From: Paraphaeosphaeria minitans
Taxonomy: Eukaryota > Ascomycota > Dothideomycetes > Pleosporales > Didymosphaeriaceae
DNA: 64,000 nt
Assembly: GCA_015832175.1 (NCBI GenBank)
Contig: WJXW01000003.1
Span: forward strand, 3,162,001 to 3,226,000
Reading direction: 5' to 3'
Shown piece by piece: positions 54,780-64,000 of the stretch. Position numbers and translations under genes: made by a program. How positions within the stretch are numbered: the stretch's first letter is position 1; each line of letters starts with the position of its first letter. The notes below the pieces were generated by a model. It was not told the origin of the DNA and did no database searches. It saw only the letters and a program-made list of their open reading frames with translations.

Positions 54780-56378
54780 TTACGGGAACGCGTCATACTC
54801 GCCTAGTCCCTGACAAACACGATCCACCTCGATGCTATTCACATGCTGAATCGCTTTTCCGCCTGTGCCGAACCTGACGAGAGTCCCATTCTTGGGATTC
54901 CTGGCATCTACGGCTTGCCAACCCAATTTCTGGGGGTCGCGATGGGGATCCCTCATGAAAGCAAGGACATGGTCTTGCATCGCTCGGCTAGTTTCGACCT
55001 CAAGCCTGGGAACTTCACCCACCCCTTTGACAAGGTCGTACGTTCCAAACACCAGCGAGATGTCTTCGCCATGCCACGCCCCAGTCCATGTCAACGGATT
55101 GAGGTTCGGGAATACACCTGCGTACTGGTAGCGATATACCGGTACGGAGAGATTGTTACGCTCCAGTGTTGACCTGTATGTTGGACAGACGAACCCCGCC
55201 AGCTCGATGCCGAGGATGATTTCCTGTGGGAAGCGTGACGATGGGTCGTCAGTCGGAAATGGGACGAGCGAGCTGCCTTCGTTGGCCGTGTTCGACAGGA
55301 TGACCGGCAGCCGTGCGACCTTGCCAGCATTGGCCCGGGCAGAGTAGTCGGAGAAGATGATACGGTCATCCACCACTGGTAGGAAAGATAAGGCTGGAGT
55401 CGAACCGCTGTCACCATATTGCCCGACGAAGTTCGTTATGTTTTCAAAGGATACTTCCCGTAGGCAATCGAGCACACTCGTGCTGCCATTTCTTCCATCA
55501 GGCTCGCACCCGAAGTGCTGCGCGACAAACGTGAAATTCGAAAACGCCGTATCCGCGACGGCAGTCCCACTAAACACGGTGCCCGACATTAGAAAATATG
55601 CGCGAGCAATTGGATCTTCAGGGAACGCATGCGCATGGATGTCGCTTGACATCGAACCAGCAGACTGGCCCCACTGCGTGATCTTATCCGAATCGCCACC
55701 AAATGCCGCAACATTATCGCGCACCCATTCCAGTGCCATCCTCTGATCCAGAATACCAAGATTTTGATTCGACAAGCCCGGTGCATTGGGAAATCCGAAG
55801 ATGTTGACGCGGTAGTTGACAGTTACCACGATATGTGACTGCGAACGCTCAATCCACGATGCGGGATTGTAGTATCCAGAATCGACACCGCCAGTTTGGA
55901 AGCCGCCGCCAGGCAAAAACAAGAGAACTGGTAGCTTCGAGTATGAGCTCGCATTCGCGGGCGTCCAGATGGCGAGGTAGAGGCAATCTTCGGATGTGGC
56001 AGCGCCGACGAGCCCAGATGTGGCGTTCTGATTTCCGTTGTTGATCAGAGCTCCCTCAGCGAAGTACGTGCTCAACAGCGACGGAATTGAAGACACGAAT
56101 TGCGGGCATGATGGTGGTAGCTCGGAAGCATTCTGGTGTTTAGTGGATGGTGAAAGCTTCTTCGGCGGAAGCCATCGGCGTGCCTGAATCGGCGGCTCAG
56201 CGAACGGAATGGAACCAAATCGTCGTGTCTTGGGGAATCTAGGATCGATAATGCCGGTGTAAGCTCCCGTGAGCGTCTTCACAGTGAGCTGGGTTGAGTC
56301 GTGGGTATTGTACCTCTGAACGTGGCCAGCAATAACTAGGTTCGTGCAGAACACGAGCAATGAAATTTGGAGATTCAT
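54780..56378 (-). CDS. Secreted type-B carboxylesterase
   Basis: Single exon, 532 aa from the ATG at 56378; the open frame upstream has no other ATG. Signal peptide MNLQISLLVFCTNLVIAG. Alpha/beta-hydrolase of the carboxylesterase/cholinesterase/lipase family: RFGSIPFAEPP, SEDCLYLAIWTP (EDCL signature), LPGGGFQTGG oxyanion region, GGDSDKITQWGQSAGS with Ser239 in GQSAG, acid Glu368 (TANEGSS) and His436 (AWHGEDISLVFGT). The usual GESAG has Gln in place of Glu. Several Asn-x-Ser/Thr sites suggest glycosylation. Substrate unknown: lipid, feruloyl or other carboxylic esters. A second esterase of the same superfamily lies at 62568. Tail-to-head with the TmpA-like gene. Confidence 0.9.
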   Translation of the reverse strand: MNLQISLLVFCTNLVIAGHVQRYNTHDSTQLTVKTLTGAYTGIIDPRFPKTRRFGSIPFAEPPIQARRWLPPKKLSPSTKHQNASELPPSCPQFVSSIPSLLSTYFAEGALINNGNQNATSGLVGAATSEDCLYLAIWTPANASSYSKLPVLLFLPGGGFQTGGVDSGYYNPASWIERSQSHIVVTVNYRVNIFGFPNAPGLSNQNLGILDQRMALEWVRDNVAAFGGDSDKITQWGQSAGSMSSDIHAHAFPEDPIARAYFLMSGTVFSGTAVADTAFSNFTFVAQHFGCEPDGRNGSTSVLDCLREVSFENITNFVGQYGDSGSTPALSFLPVVDDRIIFSDYSARANAGKVARLPVILSNTANEGSSLVPFPTDDPSSRFPQEIILGIELAGFVCPTYRSTLERNNLSVPVYRYQYAGVFPNLNPLTWTGAWHGEDISLVFGTYDLVKGVGEVPRLEVETSRAMQDHVLAFMRDPHRDPQKLGWQAVDARNPKNGTLVRFGTGGKAIQHVNSIEVDRVCQGLGEYDAFP

Positions 56379-56424
56379 TGCGGCTAGGGCATGGACAAAA
56401 TAAATCAGGCGGACTATCACATCA

Positions 56425-56432
56425 TTTATATA
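56425..56432 (-). promoter_or_regulatory. TATA box candidate of the carboxylesterase gene
   Basis: TATATAAA on the minus strand, about 50 bp upstream of the start codon at 56378. Confidence 0.45.
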
Positions 56433-56736
56433 CGACTTTCATGTCCTTACAACCCACCGTCGCCAATCAGAACGACTATAGCAGCTGTAACTCCATCCAC
56501 GATTGTGGATCATAATGCTCCCATGACGCTAGCCCGAAGCGGCAATTTACGAGCGCAAAGGAAGATTGGGATGTCTGTGCGTGTGCTCATGCTTGACGTT
56601 CGTCATGGGAACCAGTAAGAATATCCTCTCAATCGCATGAAGCCCTATAAATATCAAGTAGAACTAAAGCCTAATTGCATAACACTGCGAACCGCTTCAT
56701 GGAGGCCTTTACTATGTAGGTACAGCACTTCCAGCA
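56433..56736. other. Intergenic, 304 bp
   Basis: Promoter of the carboxylesterase and 3' flank of the TmpA-like gene. Nothing else seen. Confidence 0.5.
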
Positions 56737-58305
56737 TCATGAGTCCCAAATAGGTCCAAACGCCGGAACACCGCGAGACTCCAGGCTATATACAATGTTG
56801 CGTGTCAGCGCAGGGTTACTGATTACAAAAACCGCTTCAGCTTGCGCTTCAACATACAATCGGTATGACAGAGCAACCATATCCGGACGGCCGTCCTTCT
56901 TGCTATCGATAATCATAGCCTCGGGATCTGCTCGGCGAACATACTGTACGATCTCCGAGCCAAACGTCTGCTCGGGTCGCGGTCCCGTCCATAGTATACG
57001 ACAAACCGTGCGACGGGCTGGCGACGCAATGATGGACAAACACGGCCCAATACCAGACCCCGTGGTGACGATCACAACGCGTCTGAAAATGAGCGAAAGG
57101 CCCAAGACGCCAGGCTTGGGCACACCTTTGACCCAGTAGTACCTCCGGGGCTCCTCCACGGCTGACTTGGTCCAGTCACCTGCGCGCGAGACAATCACCG
57201 AACCGCCCTTCTGCGTTGGGTCTAGAGATGGGAGTGTGGCAAACGGATGCCACTCTAGCAGCGGAGATTTGGAGATGGCGATGCCAGTGCATGGCCCAAC
57301 GTTACGCTCAAAGTGTAGGCGGACCGCATGCTTCGTCAGCCCTTCTGCCCTGAATTCCCATCGTCGCAGGTACAGCCATGGGAGAATTGCGTGGATAGTG
57401 ATCAGCATCAGAAGCCAGAAACTCGGCTGCCGAACCAGAACGTGTCCAGCGGTGACGCGCTTCTCCTGCGCCACGGTGTGGGAAAGTAACCCCAGCTCAA
57501 CCCAGAAGAGGATGATAACCGCCCACCCAGCAAATCGATGGGACATCTCGAAGGTGTTGTGATATTTTGCGCGGAAGGTCGGAAACGCAAAGCCTACGAT
57601 GAGGAGGAACAAAGCCTGCAGGATGCATGTTATTATCAGGACCGCTCGCGATGTAAATAATTCCCCGGCGAACTGGATAGACAGGATCACCGTCAATGCG
57701 AGAAACCATAGGGTCCCTGCGATCCCGCAACCCGAGTGCACTCCCCCATTTTCGTATAGCTTCGCGACAACACGACGGACTCGCAGCGGTGCAGATTGCG
57801 GTGTCAGCCAGGCCATATAGTACAGGATGTTCTGCACGTAGTCTTGTCTGATAGCCGTTGCGACGAAGACATTAGCACTGGCAGCGGTTGCGAGGTTCCA
57901 GATGTTGACGTGGAGAATGTCGCTTGATTTGACGAGGAAGACGACGAGAGCCACAGCGTTGGCGATGAACACTATAGAGAAGAGGCGACGGTATACGTTG
58001 AATAAGGTGTGGCGGAGGAGTCGGACAATACGGGGCTGGCGTTTTGCTGGCAGTCGGGGTTTTTCGATGTCGAAGGTGTCGTTTGGGTCTCCGTGCACTT
58101 GTACAAGAGTGCTTTCACTGGAGGATGTATTTAACTGGTGGCCCGCTTTTGAAAGAGGCGGGGATATGAGAATGGGGGAGTGTATGACTGGAGGAAGCGT
58201 GACTGGCGGAGTATCGGCGGGGGAAGTGGATGTTTCCATTCGTGCTTCGTACTCTTGCATTTGTTGGGCGGTAAAGCTACTCACGTAGCTCGGAGAAGAG
58301 GGCAT
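56737..58305 (-). CDS. TmpA-like integral membrane oxidoreductase
   Basis: Single exon, 522 aa from the ATG at 58305 (MPSSPSYVSSF). After a ~100-residue cytosolic Pro/Ser-rich leader come about six hydrophobic helices (LFSIVFIANAVALVVFLV; ENGGVHSGCGIAGTLWFLAL; AVLIITCILQALFLLIVGFA; a MSHRFAGWAVIILFWVELG helix; FWLLMLITIHAILPWLYLRR), then a soluble region with VVIVTTGSGIGPCLSII like the NAD(P)-binding part of ferric reductases. This is the TmpA class. In Aspergillus nidulans, TmpA is a plasma-membrane protein needed for early conidiation signalling; related domains end some NRPS-like adenylating reductases. The FAD-binding part seems reduced, so catalysis is uncertain. Divergent from the ligase at 60059. 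Confidence 0.85.
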   Translation of the reverse strand: MPSSPSYVSSFTAQQMQEYEARMETSTSPADTPPVTLPPVIHSPILISPPLSKAGHQLNTSSSESTLVQVHGDPNDTFDIEKPRLPAKRQPRIVRLLRHTLFNVYRRLFSIVFIANAVALVVFLVKSSDILHVNIWNLATAASANVFVATAIRQDYVQNILYYMAWLTPQSAPLRVRRVVAKLYENGGVHSGCGIAGTLWFLALTVILSIQFAGELFTSRAVLIITCILQALFLLIVGFAFPTFRAKYHNTFEMSHRFAGWAVIILFWVELGLLSHTVAQEKRVTAGHVLVRQPSFWLLMLITIHAILPWLYLRRWEFRAEGLTKHAVRLHFERNVGPCTGIAISKSPLLEWHPFATLPSLDPTQKGGSVIVSRAGDWTKSAVEEPRRYYWVKGVPKPGVLGLSLIFRRVVIVTTGSGIGPCLSIIASPARRTVCRILWTGPRPEQTFGSEIVQYVRRADPEAMIIDSKKDGRPDMVALSYRLYVEAQAEAVFVISNPALTRNIVYSLESRGVPAFGPIWDS

Positions 58306-60058
58306 GGTTCGAAACTGGGATGTTCGTACCAAATCTAAGGTGTGGAGGGAACACCAGTATGGATGAGGGCAAGTTAAGTGGATCTTTGATGTAAGTTCCC
58401 GCCAAGTGAGAAAGAAGTCTTTCTATCGCAAGATACACGTGCACTTTACGTCCAGGGATCTAACTACCAAGGCCACCCTGCAAACGAATTCCGACCGTGA
58501 GGATAGTCATGGGGGTCCAATTGTTCGATTGCCTTACACATGCGCACCTCGCCGACTCTCACGCCAGCCTTACCTCACGCCATCCGCCCAGCGGGCCCTT
58601 GTTCCCAAAAGTGCAAGAGGCCTAACGCACCACCACCTCCATAGGGCTGACAAATGCCACATACTCGCGCGTACCTATCCTTTCTTTGGACGCCTTGTAA
58701 CCTCTGCCGCGGCGGGGCGTAGCTACGCCCCAGCCCCCAACCCGGACTATGGTACGGCAGCCGCCCCCGCAACCGATTAGAAGTACCCAGCGCTCACCAC
58801 CCGCACGTGCGATGAGGTCAGAAACCACACCCTCTTTTGATGACGCTCAGCTGTCCAGGCTGCAGGAAGGATGGAAATACGTGCGGCGCGCGTGGCTCGG
58901 GCCGTCGTTCGACCGGCTGCGTCGTAGGTACACCTGGGCTGAAGTGAGATAAGCGAGTGGCATGCATGCCTAATGCGTATCTTACATCATGAGATGGTGT
59001 GGCGTATGCGCCTACATGATCTGGACACGCGCTTCGATTCAACACGGTTGTTCTAACTAGGGTGTTATCTTACCTAAGCTCGTGTGTCTACAGAGGGACC
59101 ACAGGCTACACCTGGTCATAGATTCGGTGTGTCGATTCGATGCTTAGTATACACCATTCGTTTGCAGAAACGATTCGCACGAGACCGGGGTTCGCTATCG
59201 AATACGGAACCTAGTTTCAGATTCGAGTTGTCCTTCTGTAACTTGGAGCCTGAGACGACGAAATGGAATCATGGTCATTTTCGCCATGAGAGTTGAGAGT
59301 TCTGATGCTGGTGCTTCCAAGACCGCACATTTGCGGCACGTCTTCTTAAGAAATGCCTAAACGCAGTACATTTGATGCTATCTACCATCACAGATATTGC
59401 TTATGAACGGCACGTACATCCCAATCCAGCCTCATTCACACTGCCCTCAACGAACCCAGGGTCAAACAACCAACCAAACGGATCAGCCACACGGTTTGAT
59501 AGTCCGAAGCCTATCTAATCGGTCGGCATACAAGTGGGCCTAAGCCCAGCTATTATCAGCTCGGCGAGGTGGAAGGGCGCTTCAGTATCTCGTTATCAAA
59601 GTTCAAAGGCCTATCCCACCCCTGGTCTGGAAACCCAGTGTTGGGTCTGCGTAAAAAGGAATGCAGGTCGACAACAGCCAATCCCATAGAGATCCACTCC
59701 CTGCAAGCTCCTCGATCCTCCCGCCTTCGCCAGACATCAGGCATCCAAACGAAGTCTCAGAAAGGTGCGCGTCATGTAACTGCAGTCAGAATGAGGTTTC
59801 AGAGGGATGATGCGCTGAGCCCGAAGCCAGCGTCAAACGGTGCAATCAGCCTCGGGTCCAAGCTTGAATGCGTTTCATGTCATGAGAAGTCCAGTCTACG
59901 TTTGTTCCTCAGGTTTAAGAGCTGCGTTTGTCAAAGTGACAGGTGCCCCACTGCTCCTGAAGCTCCCCAAAAAAACTGCCCAAGCATTTCAAAGCCTCGT
60001 TATCTTATCTTACACTTGGTGCGGTATTGATATAGTGCTGTGTACTCGCGGAATAAGC
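58306..60058. other. 1.75-kb divergent intergenic region
   Basis: Between the TmpA-like gene and the acyl-CoA-synthetase-like gene. A minus-strand frame at 59556-59744 reads smoothly but matches nothing known to me. No RNA gene seen. Confidence 0.45.
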
Positions 60059-62031
60059 ATGAACTTTGCAGCGTGGGCTCTCTCGCCTATAACATACGAT
60101 GTGGACAAGCCAGTGAGTACCAAAATGGACATGCTACCTGGGATTCTTCGCCCATATTACCCCACCATGCTGATAATCCAAGCTTTTGATCGATGCATCA
60201 AACCCAGACCACAGCTTCTCGTTCAGTCAGTTGAAGACCCAAGTCCAGCAGTTGATTGCAGGTTTGAAAGCAATCGGCATCCAGCGAGGAGATTGTGTCT
60301 GCGTCAATGCCTTCAACAACGTAGGCAAATCAATCATGGTGAATTTTGCCACGTCGCTAAAGCTGGATAGATCTCTTACAACGTTCTCTACCTCGGCGTC
60401 ATCGGTGCTGGAGCTATATTCACTGGTGTGAACCCAGCATACTCAGAGCATGAGCTCTCTCATAATATCAAGCTGGTTAATGCCAAGCTGATGATTGTGG
60501 AGCCACCCATGCTGGACAAATCCATGCGAGCAGCTGCTTTGTGTGGTTTTTCCAAATCTAGGATCCTGGCGTTCGACGTGCATGACCCTGTCCCTCAGGA
60601 TGCGGGTGTACAATCATGGTCGGTTCTTCTTGGCCACGGCCTAGGCGATTTCGATGATTGTCACGATCCGGAAAATACTGTGGCGGCGTATCAGTCTTCG
60701 AGTGGAACTTCTGGATTGCCGAAAGCCGCCATGATTCCTCATGCGTATCTCATATCACAAGCCAGCCTTTGTATGGGCAGCAGCGAGTTGTCTTATGAGG
60801 TAAGTCTTGGAAGGTTGAATGTAAAGCTTACTGAAACTTACTCAACGTAGGTGCGTCGTCTAACACCACTTGCGCCAATGCACGCATTTGCCACACCCAT
60901 AGTGGCTTCGAGTATTCGTATCGGATCCCCGACGTATATATTAGGACGTTACGATGAAACCAAGTTCGTCGGCTCAATCGAGCGATATCACATAACGGAG
61001 ACATGGCTGCCTCCGCCACCGATCCTCTCGATCGCGAAATCACCGCTTGCAACAAAGAATGTGCTCCAGACCATTCGCCAGATCTGGCATGGAGGTGCGC
61101 CGCTGTCTAGTGCTAGTCAGAAGCCACTGCAAAGTCTTCTCCATCCAGAGGCTAGGATATCGCCCGTGTGGGGGATGACGGAAGTTGGTTGGATTACCAC
61201 GGTGCCATGGCCCTCTAGGCGCTCCGATGATACCGTAGGGAAGCCTTTAGGTGGATTCAAAGTCCGGTGCGACCTTCTTCCTTTGCAAAACCTTTTCTTC
61301 CCACTCGCTGACTGGATACGCAGCGTGGTCGATGACGACGGAATCCCGCTCAAACAGCCAGGCGCTGTAGGAGAACTTCAGATACTGGCTCCTTGTCCTA
61401 TGCTCGGGTATCTTAACAACACTGAAGCCAACAAGGAGATCTTCACCACTGATCCACAGGGAAGATGGGTCAACAGTGGCGATATCGGCTATGTGAATGA
61501 GCTAGGCAATACCTTCATCGTCGACCGAAAGAAAGAACTGATCAAGGTGCGCGGATGGCAGGTTAGTCCCAGTGAAGTCGAGAGTCGCCTTCGGCAGCAT
61601 CCGGACATCCTCGACGTTGGAGTGGTGGGGGTGCCGCTAGGTAACGGCAAGGGAGAGCTTGTAAGGGCGAACATTGTGCGCCGTGATGCAAGGTGAGTAT
61701 CCGTTTCCTATACAATATGTTTGCTTACTAATGACCCTATAGTCTCACGGAGAGCGAGATCCAGCGCTTTGCTGCGGTATCGCTGGCGAGATACAAGATA
61801 CCTACAGAGATCGTGTTCAGTGACAGTATACCGAGAAATCCAACAGGGAAGATCCTGCGTCGTCTATTGCGCGCGTGGCCATCGGAGAAGAGAGAAACGC
61901 AACTGAGTACGAAGTTTCTTTTCGGAGGTGTGCACAAGTTCATTTTGGAGAGGGTATCCGCGATCTGTTTTCGAATATTGGGTTTGGTTCGACAGGTGTC
62001 TGCGTGGAAGCGGCGCCTTTCGTTGTTATAG
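60059..62031 (+). CDS. AMP-dependent acyl-CoA synthetase / 4-coumarate-CoA ligase-like enzyme
   Basis: Six exons: 60059-60112, 60183-60320, 60371-60799, 60851-61266, 61324-61692 and 61743-62031; 564 aa. The fourth intron (57 bp, GTGCGA...ACGCAG) keeps the frame open and would insert 19 residues if read through. ANL-superfamily motifs: YQSSSGTSGLPKAAM (residues ~172-185, P-loop), VWGMTE, NSGDIGYV, DRKKELIKVRGWQVSPSEVE, and PRNPTGKILRRLL with the catalytic Lys. It activates a carboxylic acid with ATP to an acyl-AMP, then usually to the CoA thioester. The N-terminus is ~30 residues shorter than plant 4CL, as in many fungal homologues. No PTS1 (ends RLSLL). Substrate unknown; neighbours suggest secondary or aromatic acid metabolism. 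Confidence 0.9.
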
Positions 62032-62567
62032 ATATCCTTCCGGGCACAGGGATTGTTTGAGAGCGGACTGAGAGGAAGAATAATAGATCTGAACTTTTTA
62101 GCTTCAATGTGTTCAAGGCCATACTGGCCTCGCTATTCAACGAGATCTCCAATTTCGAATGCGGGGAAATGTGGGGTACCTAACTAGCTAGGTACCGGTA
62201 GATATCGTAGGGGCGAACCGTGGGGATCACCACAACACATCTATGCCACAGTCATCTTCAAATACAGCGTTGAACATCCCTATAGACGACATATAAAAGT
62301 ATCATGAGTTACAAATAGCTTCGCATGCGTCTTTGTAACCTCTGAATGCCCAGACACTGTCCATCGCTTGGTCTTTCCCCAAACTTTGCGCTGTCCACGG
62401 GGACTTCTTCCGGAACCTTGCAACTCACCGGTTCATTGGTGGATTTTCAACGCATACACGCTATCCTTGACATTGACACTGTCCTCCGAGGGCGACCTAG
62501 AAATGGTGTACGGTGTACATAAACATGCAGCCTCGCAGCTAACGGCGCGGCAGGCGTGATTGAGACG
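62032..62567. other. Intergenic, promoter of the second carboxylesterase
   Basis: 536 bp containing a TATA candidate at 62292 and a GGTACC/TAGCTAGGTACC stretch near 62174-62192. Confidence 0.45.
62292..62298 (+). promoter_or_regulatory. TATA box candidate
   Basis: TATAAAA, about 270 bp upstream of the ATG at 62568. The distance implies a long leader. Confidence 0.35.
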
Positions 62568-64000
62568 ATGCTGCTCTCCTCTTTCTTCGCAGCGTCTCTA
62601 GTCGCCTTGTCATCGGCGTCCCAACCTCCTGTCGTAAATTCGAGAGCCGGCATCTTCCACGGTCGCCACCTGCCTACCTTCCACCAGGATGTTTACCTCG
62701 GGATCAAATATGCGCCGAAACCAGAGCGCTTTGCACCTGCAAAACTAGCAGATGATAATTCAACGACGCATTTGAATGCTACACAGTATGGCGTGGATTG
62801 TACGGGCTATGGTTCAGATACGAACACACTTGTCTCCGGAGGGTGGACCACCCTGGGTGAAGATTGCCTCCATTTGAACATCATCAAGCCTATAGTAAAA
62901 AAGCGCAAGGAGAAGCTGCCCGTGTTGTTATGGATTTATGGCGGTGGGTGGCAGCAGGGTGCGACCAGCGATCCCAGGTGTGCCATCTTACCCTCTCAAG
63001 TGACCTCATCTCATTCACATCCACAGATACAACCTAAGCTACATCGTCCAGCAGTCCTCATTCAACAACAAACCCGTCATCGGCATATCCATCAACTACC
63101 GCATGGCCGCCTTCGGCTTCATTTCCAGCAAAGAGATCGATGCAACCGGAAACCAAAACCTCGGCCTCCGCGACCAGCGTCTGGCCATGCAATGGGTGAA
63201 CAGACACATCTCTGCTTTCGGCGGTGACCCAAAGAAGGTGACCATCTGGGGCGAGTCTGCAGGCGCCTACTCTGTCGGCGACCACATCAACGCCTACAAC
63301 GGCGACGCCGGCGGCCTCTTCCGCGCAGCTGTCATGGAAAGCGGCGTTGCCGTCGGCGCGCCTCTCAACGGCACGGACTGGTACCAGCACATTTACGACA
63401 ACCTGACTGCCTCCGTCGGATGTGCGAACGCCACCGACACCCTCCAGTGCATCCGCGACGTGCCCTACGACAAGATCGCGCCATACGGATACGTCGGACT
63501 GGAATGGTTCCATGTCAGGGACGGTACCTTCATCCCACGGCACGGCCAGGCGTCCCTCGCCCAGGGCAGATTCGCGAAAATCCCAATCATCGTGGGAACC
63601 AACACAGACGAGGGCTTCGGCGTCAACGGCGTAGACACTGACGCGCAGGCCATCGAGCAGTTGACACATTCGAAGAGGTGGAACGTCAACGCCACGGTGG
63701 CGGGACGCATGCTGAAACTCTACCCGAACGATCCTGCGGTTGGCGCGCCGTATGGCTGGGGGAACAGAACGTGGCCGCAGTACGGGGCGCAGTATAAACG
63801 GTATACTAGCATCGCGACGGATCTGACTATGTTTGCGCCGAGGAGGCTGATGGCGGAGAGTATGAGCAAGTACGTCGAGGGTGTGTACTCGTACCGGTGG
63901 GATGCGCCGAAGTTCAATAACACGCCGACGACGATTGGGGTCAATCATTTCTCGGAGGTGAGTGGTATTTTTTCTTTTCAGATGCTGCGTATCTGTTCTG
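62568..64000 (+). CDS. Secreted type-B carboxylesterase, 3' end outside the window
   Basis: Exon 1 is 62568-62977 and exon 2 is 63027-63957, with a 49-bp intron between; a GTGAGT donor at 63958 shows another intron, so at least one exon lies beyond the window. 447 residues are visible. Signal peptide MLLSSFFAASLVALSSAS. Family motifs: GEDCLHLNII, LWIYGGGWQQG (oxyanion hole), GISINYRMAAFGF, GNQNLGLRDQRLAMQWV, FGGDPKKVTIWGESAGAYS with nucleophile Ser214, and GTNTDEGFG with the acid. GVNHFSE just before the donor probably contains the catalytic His. Many Asn-x-Ser/Thr sites suggest secretion and glycosylation. It belongs to the same superfamily as the esterase at 54780-56378, but differs in sequence and exon structure. 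Substrate unknown. Confidence 0.9.

Noticed and set aside
58279..58297. GTGAGT just inside the TmpA-like coding region as a splice donor
   Set aside because: The nearest acceptor would make an intron of only ~33 bp, below the range seen here, and the frame is open without it.

Overview
The window is nuclear DNA of a filamentous ascomycete. Most genes carry short introns (about 45-60 bp, GT-AG, with CTAAC/CTGAC-like branch points near the acceptor). Several families are typical of Pezizomycotina: a fungal rhodopsin-domain membrane protein, a Sog2-type RAM scaffold, a TmpA-like oxidoreductase, a HET-domain relic, GH5 endoglucanase and type-B carboxylesterases. Dothideomycetes is my best guess, from protein resemblance only. 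Gene models were built by eye: exon joins come from reading frames, splice signals and remembered family sequence, without alignments.

Layout. 0-5.2 kb: a small unknown gene, a broken 2-hydroxychromene-2-carboxylate isomerase/DsbA-like gene, and a rhodopsin-domain membrane protein. 7.2-12.3 kb: a SOG2-like leucine-rich-repeat gene (-) head-to-head with a Ser-rich unknown (+). 12.3-23.2 kb: gene-poor and rich in micro- and minisatellites, holding an RGS-domain gene (-) and a RUS1/DUF647 gene (-) with an apparent 13-nt microexon. 23.2-32.9 kb: sparse, with a decayed HET-domain gene, a secreted Asn/Gln/Gly-rich protein gene broken by one frameshift, and an MFS sugar transporter.

33-42 kb is the housekeeping core: UTP25 (-) head-to-head with eIF3f (+), TAF13 (-), KSH1 (+) and an AHC1-like zinc-finger gene (-). 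A short decayed copy of KSH1 lies just beyond the 3' end of TAF13. 43.7-54.2 kb: a fungal protoglobin, a small Cys-containing unknown, a secreted GH5 endoglucanase, a RING/coiled-coil protein and a complex I 21.3 kDa-type accessory subunit.

54.8-64 kb looks like a metabolic neighbourhood: a secreted carboxylesterase (-), a TmpA-like membrane oxidoreductase (-), an acyl-CoA-synthetase/4CL-like adenylating enzyme (+) and a second secreted carboxylesterase (+) that runs off the window. An esterase/ligase/reductase set could act on one substrate or product class, but that is inference from proximity. I found no convincing rRNA, tRNA, CRISPR or intact transposon.
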